64,000 bases of DNA. Origin: Diplonema japonicum (Eukaryota > Euglenozoa > Diplonemea > Diplonemida > Diplonemidae). The first letter of the stretch is position 1. The number at the start of each line of letters is the position of its first letter. The notes under the pieces were generated by a model. That model was not told where the DNA came from, searched no databases, and saw nothing but the letters and a program-made list of their open reading frames with translations. The position numbers were made by a program, and so were the translations under genes. Positions 9,374-19,606 of the stretch are shown here, in pieces. The DNA lies in contig OZ025665.1 in NCBI GenBank assembly GCA_964019335.1, forward strand, positions 248,001 through 312,000, in the 5' to 3' direction.

Positions 9374-11383
9374 TCACAAGTTCAAACACGCAAAAGCGGA
9401 CCCTAAAGTAGGTACCATAATGTGTATCAAGGTATCTTGGGGTACTGGCTGGGCGTACGGATGGAGCCAATCCTCGGCGGTATGAAGGAAATGCTCAAAG
9501 GTCGGGGAGAGAAGGGCTTCCCAGTCGGGCTGTGCAGTGGCGGGAAGGTGCAGGTAGATGTCGAGAGGAAGGAGCATTGCCTGCAAGACTGTGAGACCAG
9601 TGAAAGCTGTGCCGCGTGTAAGGGGCTGCAGGCTTACCCAGTAGTAATAGCATTTCAGGGCAGCTCGCACAGAATGTTTCTCGTTGTAACAGTTGAGTGC
9701 ATCAGCCAGCAGCTTGCTGTACTCCTCTGTCCTTGAAGGGCAGCATGCTGTTCGTATCCCAAGTGTGTACCCATTGCTCCCCCTGGTCAGACACACCCTG
9801 ACGCCTTCCATGCCATCACAGCCTAAAACCACAACCAGATCCCTCCCCATCACACTGTGCACTTCTTTTACGCACGCTGCTCTCTCCACAACCTCGCTCT
9901 GCTCATCGGTCATTACGTACTGCTTCTTCAATTCATGTCTGAACACTTCAAAACACCTTCTAAAGTACATCGCGTACTTTCCCACCTTTCCGCCGTCAAG
10001 CAGCAAAGGGGTCTGCAGCCCTAGCCCGTCAGCCGTCAGGTTCTCCGTCCAGAAAACAGCGTCAAGCCTGTCAACTACCTGCCGCCATTTCACGACCGTT
10101 TGGTACAGTTCCCGCCAAGTGCCGTAAGACTCAACGCCAGCATGGAAGATCTCCAAGCACGCCATGCCAGCTGCGCGGTGGTGCCTCTCGTTTTTTAAGA
10201 ACCCTTTGCAACTGTACTGCACGAACCCCCCTAGCCTCTGTGCTGTCTTGATCTCTTTCAGTGTGACGGTTGTCGAAGGTGCCTCACCCCAGTCCGCGTT
10301 TGCCTGTCTCAGCTGCCGATCTGTCTTCTTGCTCAAGTTTTCCATGAATTGTGCACTGAAGTGAGTATCATATCCGAAATCTTCCCACGCCACCCCCCAG
10401 TGGCCTGCCTCCCATTCGGCCAACTCTTGCAAATGCGAAGCGAAGTGTGGCATGCCGATCTTGGAGTAGGCAGCAACAGCCTCCGATAGCCTGCCCAACC
10501 CATGAAGGGACGCTGCAGCCAGGAGCCGTGCATCGAGCGTTGTGTAATCTGCAGAATCGGCAATGCAGCCAAAAAGATCGCCTGCTTGGTACTTTAGGAA
10601 GCCTCGCAGGTGGGCAGCTTGCGGAGAATCACAGCAAGAAGGCTGTGAGAGGACATCGAGCGCTGCTTTGAAGTTTCCGAGTTCTTTGTAACACTTCGCG
10701 AGGCTGATGCATGCGGGTACGGTGCGCGACTCGAGGGGTGTCTTCAGAAGGGTGTTCACAGCTTGCATGTGCAGCCCGCAATGTGCCTCGCATGTACTGA
10801 TAAGCTCCAGGTCTGATGTGCGCTGTGCGTGCTGAAGAGCTTGCTGGTATTCGCCTTCTTCGATGCTGGTGACTGCCAAGAGACGGAAGACACCTTGCTG
10901 TTCGTCAGGCGGCACTTCGGGTAGAATAAACTGGAGGTCGTGCATTGCACCCTGTGTTTCGCCTGCTTTAAGGCGTGTCTTGGCACGAGCAAGGACTGCG
11001 GCTGTGATGTCGACACCTTGTGGCGGCTTAGCATCTGAGAAGAAGGTCTTCGGAACGTGCCCTTCAGTCAGGTCGAACAGCGTGTAGTCGGTAGGCTTCT
11101 CGTTGAGAACACTGCCTGTCTTTCCTTCTAACGTGTGGAGCAAGCACTGTGCTGTCACTCTTGTATACTCCTCGATGTCCCCACCCAGCAGCACCTTCTC
11201 TGCGTCACTCCGTGCATGCTTTACCATCCCAAGTTCGTAGAAGCAGCGTGCCCTGTTCAGCAGGGCCTTTCCCTCATCCCGTGCCCCCCCTCCGCACTTC
11301 ACTGCTTCGTCATAGCACCGCTTCGCCCTCGGCAGGTCCCCTTCACGCATCGCGGTGTTCCCTTCAAGGCATTTCCCATGCAT
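9374..11383 (-). CDS. TPR-like helical repeat protein
   Basis: About 669 aa from the first in-frame ATG (11383, MHGKCLEGNTAMREGDL). The frame is open about 100 nt further upstream but only with a TTG. The N-terminal 300 residues show tetratricopeptide-like helix pairs (GNTAMREGDLPRAKRCYDEA, ALLNRARCFYELG, AALDVLSQP), a scaffold for protein-protein contacts. The C-terminal half is not repetitive and I do not recognise it; it has no catalytic motif that I can name. Just upstream are a pyrimidine-rich stretch with CTAAC and a three-codon upstream ORF (ATG AAA TAA), which may mark a splice acceptor or leader. Likely cytoplasmic; function unknown. Confidence 0.75.
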   Translation of the reverse strand: MHGKCLEGNTAMREGDLPRAKRCYDEAVKCGGGARDEGKALLNRARCFYELGMVKHARSDAEKVLLGGDIEEYTRVTAQCLLHTLEGKTGSVLNEKPTDYTLFDLTEGHVPKTFFSDAKPPQGVDITAAVLARAKTRLKAGETQGAMHDLQFILPEVPPDEQQGVFRLLAVTSIEEGEYQQALQHAQRTSDLELISTCEAHCGLHMQAVNTLLKTPLESRTVPACISLAKCYKELGNFKAALDVLSQPSCCDSPQAAHLRGFLKYQAGDLFGCIADSADYTTLDARLLAAASLHGLGRLSEAVAAYSKIGMPHFASHLQELAEWEAGHWGVAWEDFGYDTHFSAQFMENLSKKTDRQLRQANADWGEAPSTTVTLKEIKTAQRLGGFVQYSCKGFLKNERHHRAAGMACLEIFHAGVESYGTWRELYQTVVKWRQVVDRLDAVFWTENLTADGLGLQTPLLLDGGKVGKYAMYFRRCFEVFRHELKKQYVMTDEQSEVVERAACVKEVHSVMGRDLVVVLGCDGMEGVRVCLTRGSNGYTLGIRTACCPSRTEEYSKLLADALNCYNEKHSVRAALKCYYYWVSLQPLTRGTAFTGLTVLQAMLLPLDIYLHLPATAQPDWEALLSPTFEHFLHTAEDWLHPYAQPVPQDTLIHIMVPTLGSAFACLNL

Positions 11384-11804
11384 CCTTATTTCATGTCCTG
11401 TGGTGACTGGTGCAGCGGGTCCTTTTGAGTTCTCCGGAAAACAGAAAATGGAGTTAGAGAGGTTTCCAAAAGAAAAGCGATGCAATCAACGGGAAAAGGG
11501 AGGAAGAAATAAAGGCTACGTAATTGTAGAGAGAGAAAGAGAGAGGGGGACAAAAAAAAGAGAAGGGTCCTGCTTCAAAATAAGTAAAACGCCCTGAGTG
11601 TTGCCAACTTTGATTAATAATTAAACTAGTTGTTCAGCAAAGAAAGTCCGGAGACAGAAGAGAAGAGAAAGAAAGAAAAAAAAGAAATACCTAAAAAGGT
11701 AATAACTAACAATGCTAGTGTCGTGCAATACAGTGAATGGTGGCACCTCCTTTGCTAAGATGACAGGGGTGTCAAGTACTGGTTGTTGCATACAAAAAAG
11801 GACG
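11384..11804. other. Intergenic spacer upstream of the TPR gene
   Basis: About 420 bp of purine-rich sequence on the plus strand with GA-rich runs near 11530-11570 and 11660-11690. No ORF of note and no tRNA. It holds the 5' leader of the TPR gene, including the pyrimidine tract on the minus strand near 11430-11480. Confidence 0.5.
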
Positions 11805-12045
11805 GGAAATGAACAACGTACAGCCGAAGCTAAAGTGTCTGTATTTACACTTTTGTACCCGTTTGTACCTCCTGCTACACATTTTCATTTTTCTTTCTTT
11901 GAGCTTCAGATAGAAAAGGAACAACGTACAAAGCCGAAGCTGAAGTGTCGTTAGTTCACACTTTGTACCTGTTCTCTTGCTACACATTTTCTTTTCTTTC
12001 TTTTAGTTTCAGATAGAAAAGGAACACAGCCGAAGCTGAAGTGTC
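11805..12045. repeat. About 100-bp imperfect tandem repeat, 2+ copies
   Basis: Three occurrences of a block containing GCCGAAGCTxAAGTGTC begin near 11823, 11933 and 12029. Between them is a shared unit: TACACxTTTTGTACC, TGCTACACATTTTC, TTTCTTT, then TTCAGATAGAAAAGGAACA. The spacings are about 110 and 96 bp. The repeat lies between the TPR gene and the 3' end of the giant GTPase-SecA gene. Its role is unknown; a minisatellite or an mRNA-processing region are both possible. Confidence 0.75.
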
Positions 12046-12220
12046 CTTAAAAAGGGAGAGAGAGGGGGGGCAGCAGGACAAAACCCGCCTGATTGCTGCT
12101 GCAAATTTAGTGTTTTGGTTTTCGCGCGAGAAAAATTCGACACATTTTCCTTCTAGTGCATGGAGTGAATGTGAATGAAATCGAAAAGACAACAGTGGAC
12201 CAAGCGATAAGAAAACAACC

Positions 12221-15200
12221 TTAGTTCCACTCGAGCAAGTAGCGCATCGCATCATTTACTTTAGAACGGTCCAACATATCTCTGAACTCCATGGACTTTT
12301 TGTGGGCGTCCCTGCACTTCAGGGCCTCTTCCTTGAGTTGCTTTCCCTTACCATCGTAGTAGGCATTCCTCTTCTTGACCAGTGCCTCGTACAGTTTACC
12401 CTCCTCATTTGCAATTGCTGCCTCGCCCTTTTTGAATCCAAGCTCCGTTAAACTTTCCTCGACTATCACCATGCTGAAAGAGCCGTTCTGTCCCTGGCGT
12501 GCAGCTCGTCCTTTGCATTGAATGTGGTCTGCCTCGCTCCCCACGTATGTCTCGATGACTGCCAACCCCCCTGCGTTATCAACTCTCTCATCTGTTATTT
12601 TGAAATCGGTTCCCCTTGCGAAGGGCTGTGTCGCGAAAGTCACCATGCCCCTGTCTGTCGCTTTGCTGATAAAACGATTCCTTTCCTTCAGTGTGTTATC
12701 CTCCAGGATGCGTTGCCCCACCTCGATGCCGTGGGTGTAGTTGTTGTTGATGCTCGTCATAACCCTGTTGAGCTGCAGCTCCTCTTTGAAGAACACCACC
12801 ACGGCCCTCTTGCCTTCGTCCCGACCCTTCTTTATCTCGTTCACAAGTATGTCCTCGAACTGTTCCTCATAGCACATTGTAACGTCCACTGCAGGGCTGA
12901 ATTTCCTTTTGCACTTTCCGTACATTGATGGCATGTGGGTCATTTGTTTCACCCCCAGTTTCTTGGTCATTACCTCGTGCTGAAAGGTGTTCTCTCTTGG
13001 GAGCGTACCGGACACACCGAGAACGAAATCGAACGAGGACAAGATCTCTGAGTAGGAATATGCCCCACAGTTAACTCTAAAGTAGACTTTGTCAGACAGC
13101 TTCGATGCACGCTCCTTGACATCTTCAATTCTGTTGTGGTGCTCTTCGTATGAAGCCCACATTGTCTTGTAACCATAAATGGTGGTGTAACACACTGTGT
13201 CGTGTGACTTGTAACCAATCTGAATCACGTTTTCCTCTTCCCACTTTTTCTCATTGACGACCCATGTGTGGGACTTGTATGCTCGCAAATCAAACAGCAT
13301 ATCCTTAACGGCCTCTTGAAACAAGTCACGACTACAATCTGAAAAGCACTCAACAGCACTCTTGTACTCGGGTCTATTCGTCACCGATAGCAACGTAGGC
13401 TTCGCGACCCACATGTAATCGGTGAGCGACTTCAGGTGAGGATTCTTAATGAGAGTCGCGGGGCGGAACAACGACGCATAGTAGGAAGAGGCAAACACGT
13501 CAGCCTCGTCGACAAGAAGGCATCTTGTTGTTGTCGGGGGTCGTTTCGGCTTTAATGCATTCCCCTGTACCACCAGGTCATGCGTACTGGCACGAAGGTC
13601 GTCGGCACCTAGAACGCCCTCGCATAAATCCTGAAAGGTTCCATAGGTGACAGTTACTCCCAGTGCTTCGTACAGGGGAGCGAAGTCTTCCTTGTCACGT
13701 TGGCTGAGATACTTGTAGCAGCATGCAATGTACGGTTCCAATCCAATCATGTTGCACACCACACCTAACACGGCAAGAACCACACTCTTGCCCTCCCCAG
13801 TGCCAACTTTCACGATATGCCCCTTCAGAATGGATCCGTCCCTCACCCCCAAAGCACAAAGGATGGCGAGTATCTGAACTGTGTGGGGCTTTAGTAAATA
13901 TTTCTCATCTTTGTGGCTTCCATCATGTACTTGTAGTGTCCAGAGCGCAAAGATATGCGCCAATAGCTTGGCGAGAGTACTCAAGCGGTCACCCAAGTAA
14001 AGGAAGTTTTTTACCCGGCCTGTGGTGCTGAAAGTCTCATTGGACAAGTCCTTTCCCGCCTGCTTGGTGGCCGCAACAAGTTTCTTGTACGAAGGACACT
14101 CTTGTAAGTGATCGAAGACGAGCTTCATGTGCATCTTCACAATCCCCTCGTGTACTGTTTCAAGCTTGTCATCCCACTCATTCTGTTCTTTTAAAGTCTC
14201 CTTCACCCTGGGAAACGTCACCTTTGCTGTTGCTGTGTTGAAGCTGTATCTTTGGTAGTCCCCGAAAATATGTTGCTCCTTCACGAGATTGGCCTGCTGG
14301 TGCAGGTTGCTAAGATCCGCAGCTAGGCTATGCATTTCTATTGCTCCTTTTCTTTTACAGTAATCTGCAAGAGCAGCGGTGATCTTACCCTTCGCAGCAT
14401 TTCCCATATCGCAGTTCTCCCGCACAAGCTGCATCTTAATCAGACCGTTAATCATCGTGGTCCTGTTAGCTGATCTGCAGTCTGTCTCGATGTTTTGGAT
14501 CAACACTTCCACCTCTTGCTTCAAACGGTGCTCTTCGCAGCGGCTGATGTCTTTCAGTGCTGTGATCTTACATGCCGCCAGTTTTGCTAGGTTGCCTAGC
14601 ACGCTGTTCACGATGCTCCAGTCAGGTTTGCTTGTCTTCAGGGCGTCGCTGCCCTTCTTTACCATCTCAGCAACAGCAGCTTTCAACGACGAAGTAGGAT
14701 CAAAGAAAGGTATTTGTAAGTCGTTGCACACAACCTCAGGCACTGTTTCTAAAGCGGACAGTGCCTTGCTAAGTTCGTCAAAATACCGTCTACGGCTGAC
14801 CGAGTCATCCCTAGATAGGTTACCGACACCCAGCTGTTTCGTGATGTTGATGTGCTTGTTGATGTTTCCAGATATAAGCTTGGCCCTTTCGTCTCTTGGC
14901 GGGAATGAAGAACTAATAGAAGATCCGTTCAAGAGCTGTGAAACAGGGTCCCAGTGGCGAGCTTTCACATCCCACTCGGCAAACTGAGTAAAAAACTCCC
15001 ACACAACCTTGAAATCGCCTTTTTGCAAAGCGGTATGGAAGGAAGTACACAAGGACTGCCCCTCTGCGGTGCAGGTACAAAGCTTTTTTTCGATGTCAGT
15101 GATGAGACTAGTGTTGTTCCAGTAACGACAGTTCTCTTTTAAGATCAGGCAAGCTATCTTTCCGATGGTTTCTGCGCAGTCCCCGCTCACAATCCGGTTC

Positions 15201-18200
15201 ACATAACGGTTCAGTTGCATGTGCTCTGGAGTAGTATCGCTGAGGCGCTTGCACATCTCGAAAGCGCGCCTGAAGTTTTCCTCATTCCACGAGTGGTTGT
15301 TCAGTTGTGCTAACGCGGTTTGAGCGTGTTGCTTGTACAAGGCCTGCGACTGAACCCTTGTTCCTTGCGACTCTCGCTTCTCAAGTAAGTCATACATCTC
15401 CTCAGTCACGCAGCTTTTGACCCAGTTTTCGAAGTTAACGTGCTGGGTACTCAAGGTGTCTGCAAACAGCTCCTCGTATTTCGCTACGAGGTCTGGGAAC
15501 ATCAGTGACATGTTATCCATTAGATTTCTAGTTGAACTGGCGCACTCGGGTGTTACTTCCCGCACCTGCACGGAAAGTGTGCTCTCTACGCGACACTTGA
15601 TTTCCTGCACTATGTCATCATCCACCTTTCCGTTGTTGACGAACGTTTTAAATGTTCTGCAATCAGTAGTGGTCCACTTCTCGACGCATTTCGCAATAAT
15701 CTCACGGTACTTTTCCGATTTACCTTCGTGTTTTGCGCGATACAGGTCGATTGATCGCTGCGTGTCTAGGTTCACTATTGAGTAAACAACGTTGTCACAC
15801 GTGTCATCAAACAGCGCTTGGGCATTGGGATCCTTTGTGTTCATCAGTCTCTCCAATCGTCCCAATATCTTTTGCACTTCCTTACTAACAAGGCCCCTGA
15901 GTTCTTTTTCTTCTTCAAACACCGTATTTCGGTGCTTATCCCCGAGTTCCAGAGTTTTGCTCTCCCTTGTTCTGACAGACAATTGCAACACCTTCTGCAA
16001 CATATTCTTAGCTTGAAGCACATTGGATGCGCTTTCTTGCTGTTGCGCTAGCTGCTCGCACAGGTGCCCTGTCACCTCATTACGTAGGTCGTCTGCCTTC
16101 TTGAGCGCATCGAAAGTGTTCCCTAGGTGCTTCAAGCGCAGCATGACGCCCTCCAGGTCGAGAAGGGTCTTCCTTGTGATACCTGTTATGTTGTAACTTA
16201 GCCAGCTCAGGACGCCTGCCCTGTACTTATCAACAAGTGTGCTGAACTTCTTTTGTACGCTCTCGTTGCCCAAGGCACAGTCAAGACCTTCCAGCTTCAT
16301 GCACAGGGTATAGACCCTAGCGTGGTCATTACCTGTCTTTTCTGTTAGTTCGCCGCGTATCAAGTCAAAGAGTCCTACCACTGCTCTTGATACGCTCTCT
16401 GTCTCGGGCAGCTGTTCGATGAAACAAGGTCCCCTTTTGGCAGTGTTGCAACCTTGGAAGAGCTCAACAATAGGTGTCGTGTAGCTGCTCACGTCGCCCA
16501 GATCCCATGTGCAGCCTGCATCGCAAGTCGCACTTGCTAACTTTTTCCTTACAGCCTTTACACACTCCATGCATTCATCCACTTGCTTTTTTCCCTCGTC
16601 AAAGATGCTTGCCCTCAAAGAAGCAAGGAGGCTCTCTCCAGATGGCGAAATGACCCCCCAGCGCCCCATCTCGCCTAGATACGGTAGTGCCTTCTCGTAC
16701 ACCGCCTTCTTTGCTGCGGCCATTTCCTCAGGAGCCACTATCGATAGTTTGCAGTCGGGAGGGTTAATGCTGCGGTAGGCATCCAGTTCTTGCCTCGTGA
16801 AAGAACTCAAACGCTTGTAGTCTTCCGAAACACGCCCTGTTTTTCTCTTGAGTTCTCTAATTTTGTTATCATAAAACTTCAATTTATCAACCAGTTCAGC
16901 AACAGAAGCCACCCGGTTATTTCTGAGGATGCTGCTTTTTTGGATTCGTGCCCATTCCGACATGAACCCCCCACATATCCTGTTGTTGACATCCTCAGCT
17001 TGCTGCAAACGTCTCGTCACCTCCCTCAAAAAAGCCCCATCGCGTAAACCTTCTAACGGTGATAAGCAGTTTCTCAGAAAGTAAAGCTTGTGCATCAACT
17101 GATTGGAGTGCTTGTTGACACTCACACCCAGAAAGCATCCTTCAGCAAGTTCCTCATCAAGCTTTCTTAACGCGATATTGCGGATCCTCTTCAGGCACCT
17201 TGCAAGTTGACACAAGTCGCCCGCACTGTCACCCACTTCTTGTATCTCTCCATGCAGATAGTTGGTAATCTGCCTTCTTGCACGTTCGTTAACTTCCATC
17301 TCGGACTGGTCTTGCTTCTTTGAGAAGTTCCTTGCCAATGGATTGCAAGCAATTGCATCCATCGTGTGTTGTGCTGCCAGAACTTCGTGGTGCATGCCTC
17401 GCTGCTTCGTCAGGATACTTTCACAAAAGATCGCTTCTAAGCTCTTGCTGATCACATCAAGCCTGGGTGCTATCACCTTTCCCAAAGAAAAGTCGGAAAT
17501 CGAAGGCAGCTTTTCAAGATCTTTGAGGTACTTTGTCAGGGACTGGAACTCTTCGTTCTTCTCCGGTAACTGGGTCACGCAATCTTCCAGATCCTTCAAC
17601 TTCAAGGTCGCATCATCGTGTACCTCACGGAGCAAATATTGCAGCTCAGAGTCAAGGTGCGGCAGGCACTCCACCAACTTCCCACAACGATCAATTTTCT
17701 TTTTCATGCACCCAGCGTCCGATGCCTCCATCATTCTCACGATCTCCTTGCGGGCTTCGTCGAATTCTTCGCGCATCAGAAGCACTTCCTGTCTGTAGTG
17801 TGTTTTCGGTATTTCACCCAAGCAGCATGCCATGTGAAGCTTTGACAGTCCTATTTTAACAATGGTAACCTCTTTGCCCCGGAACCTGTTGCAGAACTCC
17901 TTGCACACCTGCTCAAGGCTCACCGCGGCCCAGTCGACGCCTAGAAAGGTCAGCCTCTCGAAGACCGTCTTCAGCCTCTCAAGGTGGGTGTATACCTCGC
18001 TCAGATCCCTCAGCAAAGCCCCCTCCTCGTCTTCCAAGCACACTTCCCCGTCAAAAACGAAGTACGCAGAGCATCGCATTGCTACCTGTTTCACCCTGTC
18101 GTTCAGAAGATCCCTCGTCCCCTTCGCGCAGTCCTCTGCTGTCGTCGTCAGCTCGTCCACGCTAACCATCGCGCACAAGTCGTGGTGCAGGGACAAGATG

Positions 18201-19354
18201 TCTGCTATCCTTTCGGGGTTACCGTTACTCAGCAGCAGCCTCCCAATCGCCTCCTTGTCCATCCCGATCTGCCTCTTCACTTCTTTGACACTCCCTTCGC
18301 ATATGCTCGTGACGAAAGCTTTCTGGGGTTCCGTGACCGGAGGTTTCGACATGATCATCTCGATCAGTTCGGCGGGTGACGGAGTGCCTTCATTGGGCTT
18401 AACGAGAAGAGCCGTTCCAGATTTCAGCTGTGAAACGAGCTCTTCATAAACCTGATGCTGTGCAGCCGTGGTCCCGTTCGCCTGCATTGCACCGTTGACC
18501 TCGTCGAACAAACGGTTGTACTCCCGCTCTGGGATGCTGTCCGTGGACTTCGTGAATATGAACGTGACGCACTGCAGAATTCTCGTGAGGCTTCCAGGGC
18601 AAAGTGCCCCTGCGAAGACCTCGATGCACTTCCTGAGGTCTTGCATTTTCGTCCCGAACGCAACGTTCAGTACCACTACTAGCCGCACCGATTTGCAAGA
18701 TGCCAGAGCACGCGACATGAGGACGCTTTCTGCGATGCGCACCTCAGACCCCCTCATGTCTCCATATCCCACTGTGTCTACAAACAGAGTTCCCTTTTGC
18801 CGCACAGTGCGCATCCTTGTTGTCACCGAGATGGTGCTGCCGCGGGCTGCCACTTTGAAATCCTGAAGCTCAGAAGCGGTGGGACGTACAACGAGCTCGT
18901 AGCTTGTCTTGTCTATCACGATCTTTGACCCGCACAAATAGTGGGTAATGGTAGTCTTCCCAGAGCCCGTGAGCCCCAGCATCATGACACAGTTCTCTCC
19001 TTCGAGCGAGGGGTTGGAAGAGTCAGCCACGTGTCGCATCACCTGGTGCAAGTCAACAGCAGTTACGCACGCCCAAATTTTGTTAAGTACCACGATCGCT
19101 TCAGCCACATCTTCCCTGCTGCCCAGCAGACCCTCCAACACCGTCACGTTGCGCAGCACGGTCTCTGTCGCAAATCCTTCTAGTTCCACAGCTTCTCTGA
19201 GGGACCACAGCTCCGACCATGCCTCACCATCGTCCGCCTGCTCCTGGAGAGCGGCACGTGTCTTTTGCAGTAACGCTTTTAATCCCACGGTGCTCGCTGC
19301 AGCGCCAGAGGCCACCGTGAGAGTATCATCAGATGTATAGGAAGGCAGAATCAT
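12221..19354 (-). CDS. Giant GTPase-SecA-like fusion protein
   Basis: 2377 aa from an ATG at 19354. Residues about 125-135 are GLTGSGKTT (Walker A). About 193-199 DTVGYGD forms a G3-like motif and about 268-272 TKSTD a G4-like motif, together an AIG1/Toc/dynamin-type GTPase domain. Residues about 300-1780 are long and helical with no motif that I can name. The C-terminal 550 residues read as a SecA-type DEAD motor: GTGEGKS (about 1850), LLVDEADVF (about 1946), FARGTDF (about 2246) and CKGRAARQGQNGS (about 2284). The SecA GRxGRQGDxGS signature is thus present as GRAARQGQNGS. SecA drives protein export across bacterial and plastid membranes. Here there is no signal or transit peptide that I can see, and the fusion suggests a different, cytosolic role. 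It is the first gene of the minus-strand block. Confidence 0.85.
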   Translation of the reverse strand: MILPSYTSDDTLTVASGAAASTVGLKALLQKTRAALQEQADDGEAWSELWSLREAVELEGFATETVLRNVTVLEGLLGSREDVAEAIVVLNKIWACVTAVDLHQVMRHVADSSNPSLEGENCVMMLGLTGSGKTTITHYLCGSKIVIDKTSYELVVRPTASELQDFKVAARGSTISVTTRMRTVRQKGTLFVDTVGYGDMRGSEVRIAESVLMSRALASCKSVRLVVVLNVAFGTKMQDLRKCIEVFAGALCPGSLTRILQCVTFIFTKSTDSIPEREYNRLFDEVNGAMQANGTTAAQHQVYEELVSQLKSGTALLVKPNEGTPSPAELIEMIMSKPPVTEPQKAFVTSICEGSVKEVKRQIGMDKEAIGRLLLSNGNPERIADILSLHHDLCAMVSVDELTTTAEDCAKGTRDLLNDRVKQVAMRCSAYFVFDGEVCLEDEEGALLRDLSEVYTHLERLKTVFERLTFLGVDWAAVSLEQVCKEFCNRFRGKEVTIVKIGLSKLHMACCLGEIPKTHYRQEVLLMREEFDEARKEIVRMMEASDAGCMKKKIDRCGKLVECLPHLDSELQYLLREVHDDATLKLKDLEDCVTQLPEKNEEFQSLTKYLKDLEKLPSISDFSLGKVIAPRLDVISKSLEAIFCESILTKQRGMHHEVLAAQHTMDAIACNPLARNFSKKQDQSEMEVNERARRQITNYLHGEIQEVGDSAGDLCQLARCLKRIRNIALRKLDEELAEGCFLGVSVNKHSNQLMHKLYFLRNCLSPLEGLRDGAFLREVTRRLQQAEDVNNRICGGFMSEWARIQKSSILRNNRVASVAELVDKLKFYDNKIRELKRKTGRVSEDYKRLSSFTRQELDAYRSINPPDCKLSIVAPEEMAAAKKAVYEKALPYLGEMGRWGVISPSGESLLASLRASIFDEGKKQVDECMECVKAVRKKLASATCDAGCTWDLGDVSSYTTPIVELFQGCNTAKRGPCFIEQLPETESVSRAVVGLFDLIRGELTEKTGNDHARVYTLCMKLEGLDCALGNESVQKKFSTLVDKYRAGVLSWLSYNITGITRKTLLDLEGVMLRLKHLGNTFDALKKADDLRNEVTGHLCEQLAQQQESASNVLQAKNMLQKVLQLSVRTRESKTLELGDKHRNTVFEEEKELRGLVSKEVQKILGRLERLMNTKDPNAQALFDDTCDNVVYSIVNLDTQRSIDLYRAKHEGKSEKYREIIAKCVEKWTTTDCRTFKTFVNNGKVDDDIVQEIKCRVESTLSVQVREVTPECASSTRNLMDNMSLMFPDLVAKYEELFADTLSTQHVNFENWVKSCVTEEMYDLLEKRESQGTRVQSQALYKQHAQTALAQLNNHSWNEENFRRAFEMCKRLSDTTPEHMQLNRYVNRIVSGDCAETIGKIACLILKENCRYWNNTSLITDIEKKLCTCTAEGQSLCTSFHTALQKGDFKVVWEFFTQFAEWDVKARHWDPVSQLLNGSSISSSFPPRDERAKLISGNINKHINITKQLGVGNLSRDDSVSRRRYFDELSKALSALETVPEVVCNDLQIPFFDPTSSLKAAVAEMVKKGSDALKTSKPDWSIVNSVLGNLAKLAACKITALKDISRCEEHRLKQEVEVLIQNIETDCRSANRTTMINGLIKMQLVRENCDMGNAAKGKITAALADYCKRKGAIEMHSLAADLSNLHQQANLVKEQHIFGDYQRYSFNTATAKVTFPRVKETLKEQNEWDDKLETVHEGIVKMHMKLVFDHLQECPSYKKLVAATKQAGKDLSNETFSTTGRVKNFLYLGDRLSTLAKLLAHIFALWTLQVHDGSHKDEKYLLKPHTVQILAILCALGVRDGSILKGHIVKVGTGEGKSVVLAVLGVVCNMIGLEPYIACCYKYLSQRDKEDFAPLYEALGVTVTYGTFQDLCEGVLGADDLRASTHDLVVQGNALKPKRPPTTTRCLLVDEADVFASSYYASLFRPATLIKNPHLKSLTDYMWVAKPTLLSVTNRPEYKSAVECFSDCSRDLFQEAVKDMLFDLRAYKSHTWVVNEKKWEEENVIQIGYKSHDTVCYTTIYGYKTMWASYEEHHNRIEDVKERASKLSDKVYFRVNCGAYSYSEILSSFDFVLGVSGTLPRENTFQHEVMTKKLGVKQMTHMPSMYGKCKRKFSPAVDVTMCYEEQFEDILVNEIKKGRDEGKRAVVVFFKEELQLNRVMTSINNNYTHGIEVGQRILEDNTLKERNRFISKATDRGMVTFATQPFARGTDFKITDERVDNAGGLAVIETYVGSEADHIQCKGRAARQGQNGSFSMVIVEESLTELGFKKGEAAIANEEGKLYEALVKKRNAYYDGKGKQLKEEALKCRDAHKKSMEFRDMLDRSKVNDAMRYLLEWN

Positions 19355-19424
19355 CGTATTGAAACATATAAATCCTGTGATTTTAATGTTTAATTTTAAT
19401 GTTTAATGAAAGTGACGGGCTGAG

Positions 19425-19545
19425 AGAAGGCAACAAGAAGTTGCGATCATGAGACTGAGGGTGGGGAAGAGCCCCCCCTGTCAGTTATCCACTCGACCCC
19501 GCGGTCGATGTGGTCATGTGCCATCTCCGGGCGACTGCCCTCCTG
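19425..19545 (+). mobile_element. Degenerate scrap of a family 3 non-LTR element
   Basis: The segment AAGTTGCGATCATGAGACTG, followed by a GTGGGGAAGAGCC stretch, closely matches the C-terminal coding part of element I (21119-21150, EVAIMRLRVGKSP). Homology then fades. No TSD seen. It is a short relic. Confidence 0.6.
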
Positions 19546-19606
19546 ATGTGACTCAGTGAGAGTTTCCTTTACCACATTTATGGCAGATAGCCTGGTATAA
19601 TTTTCT

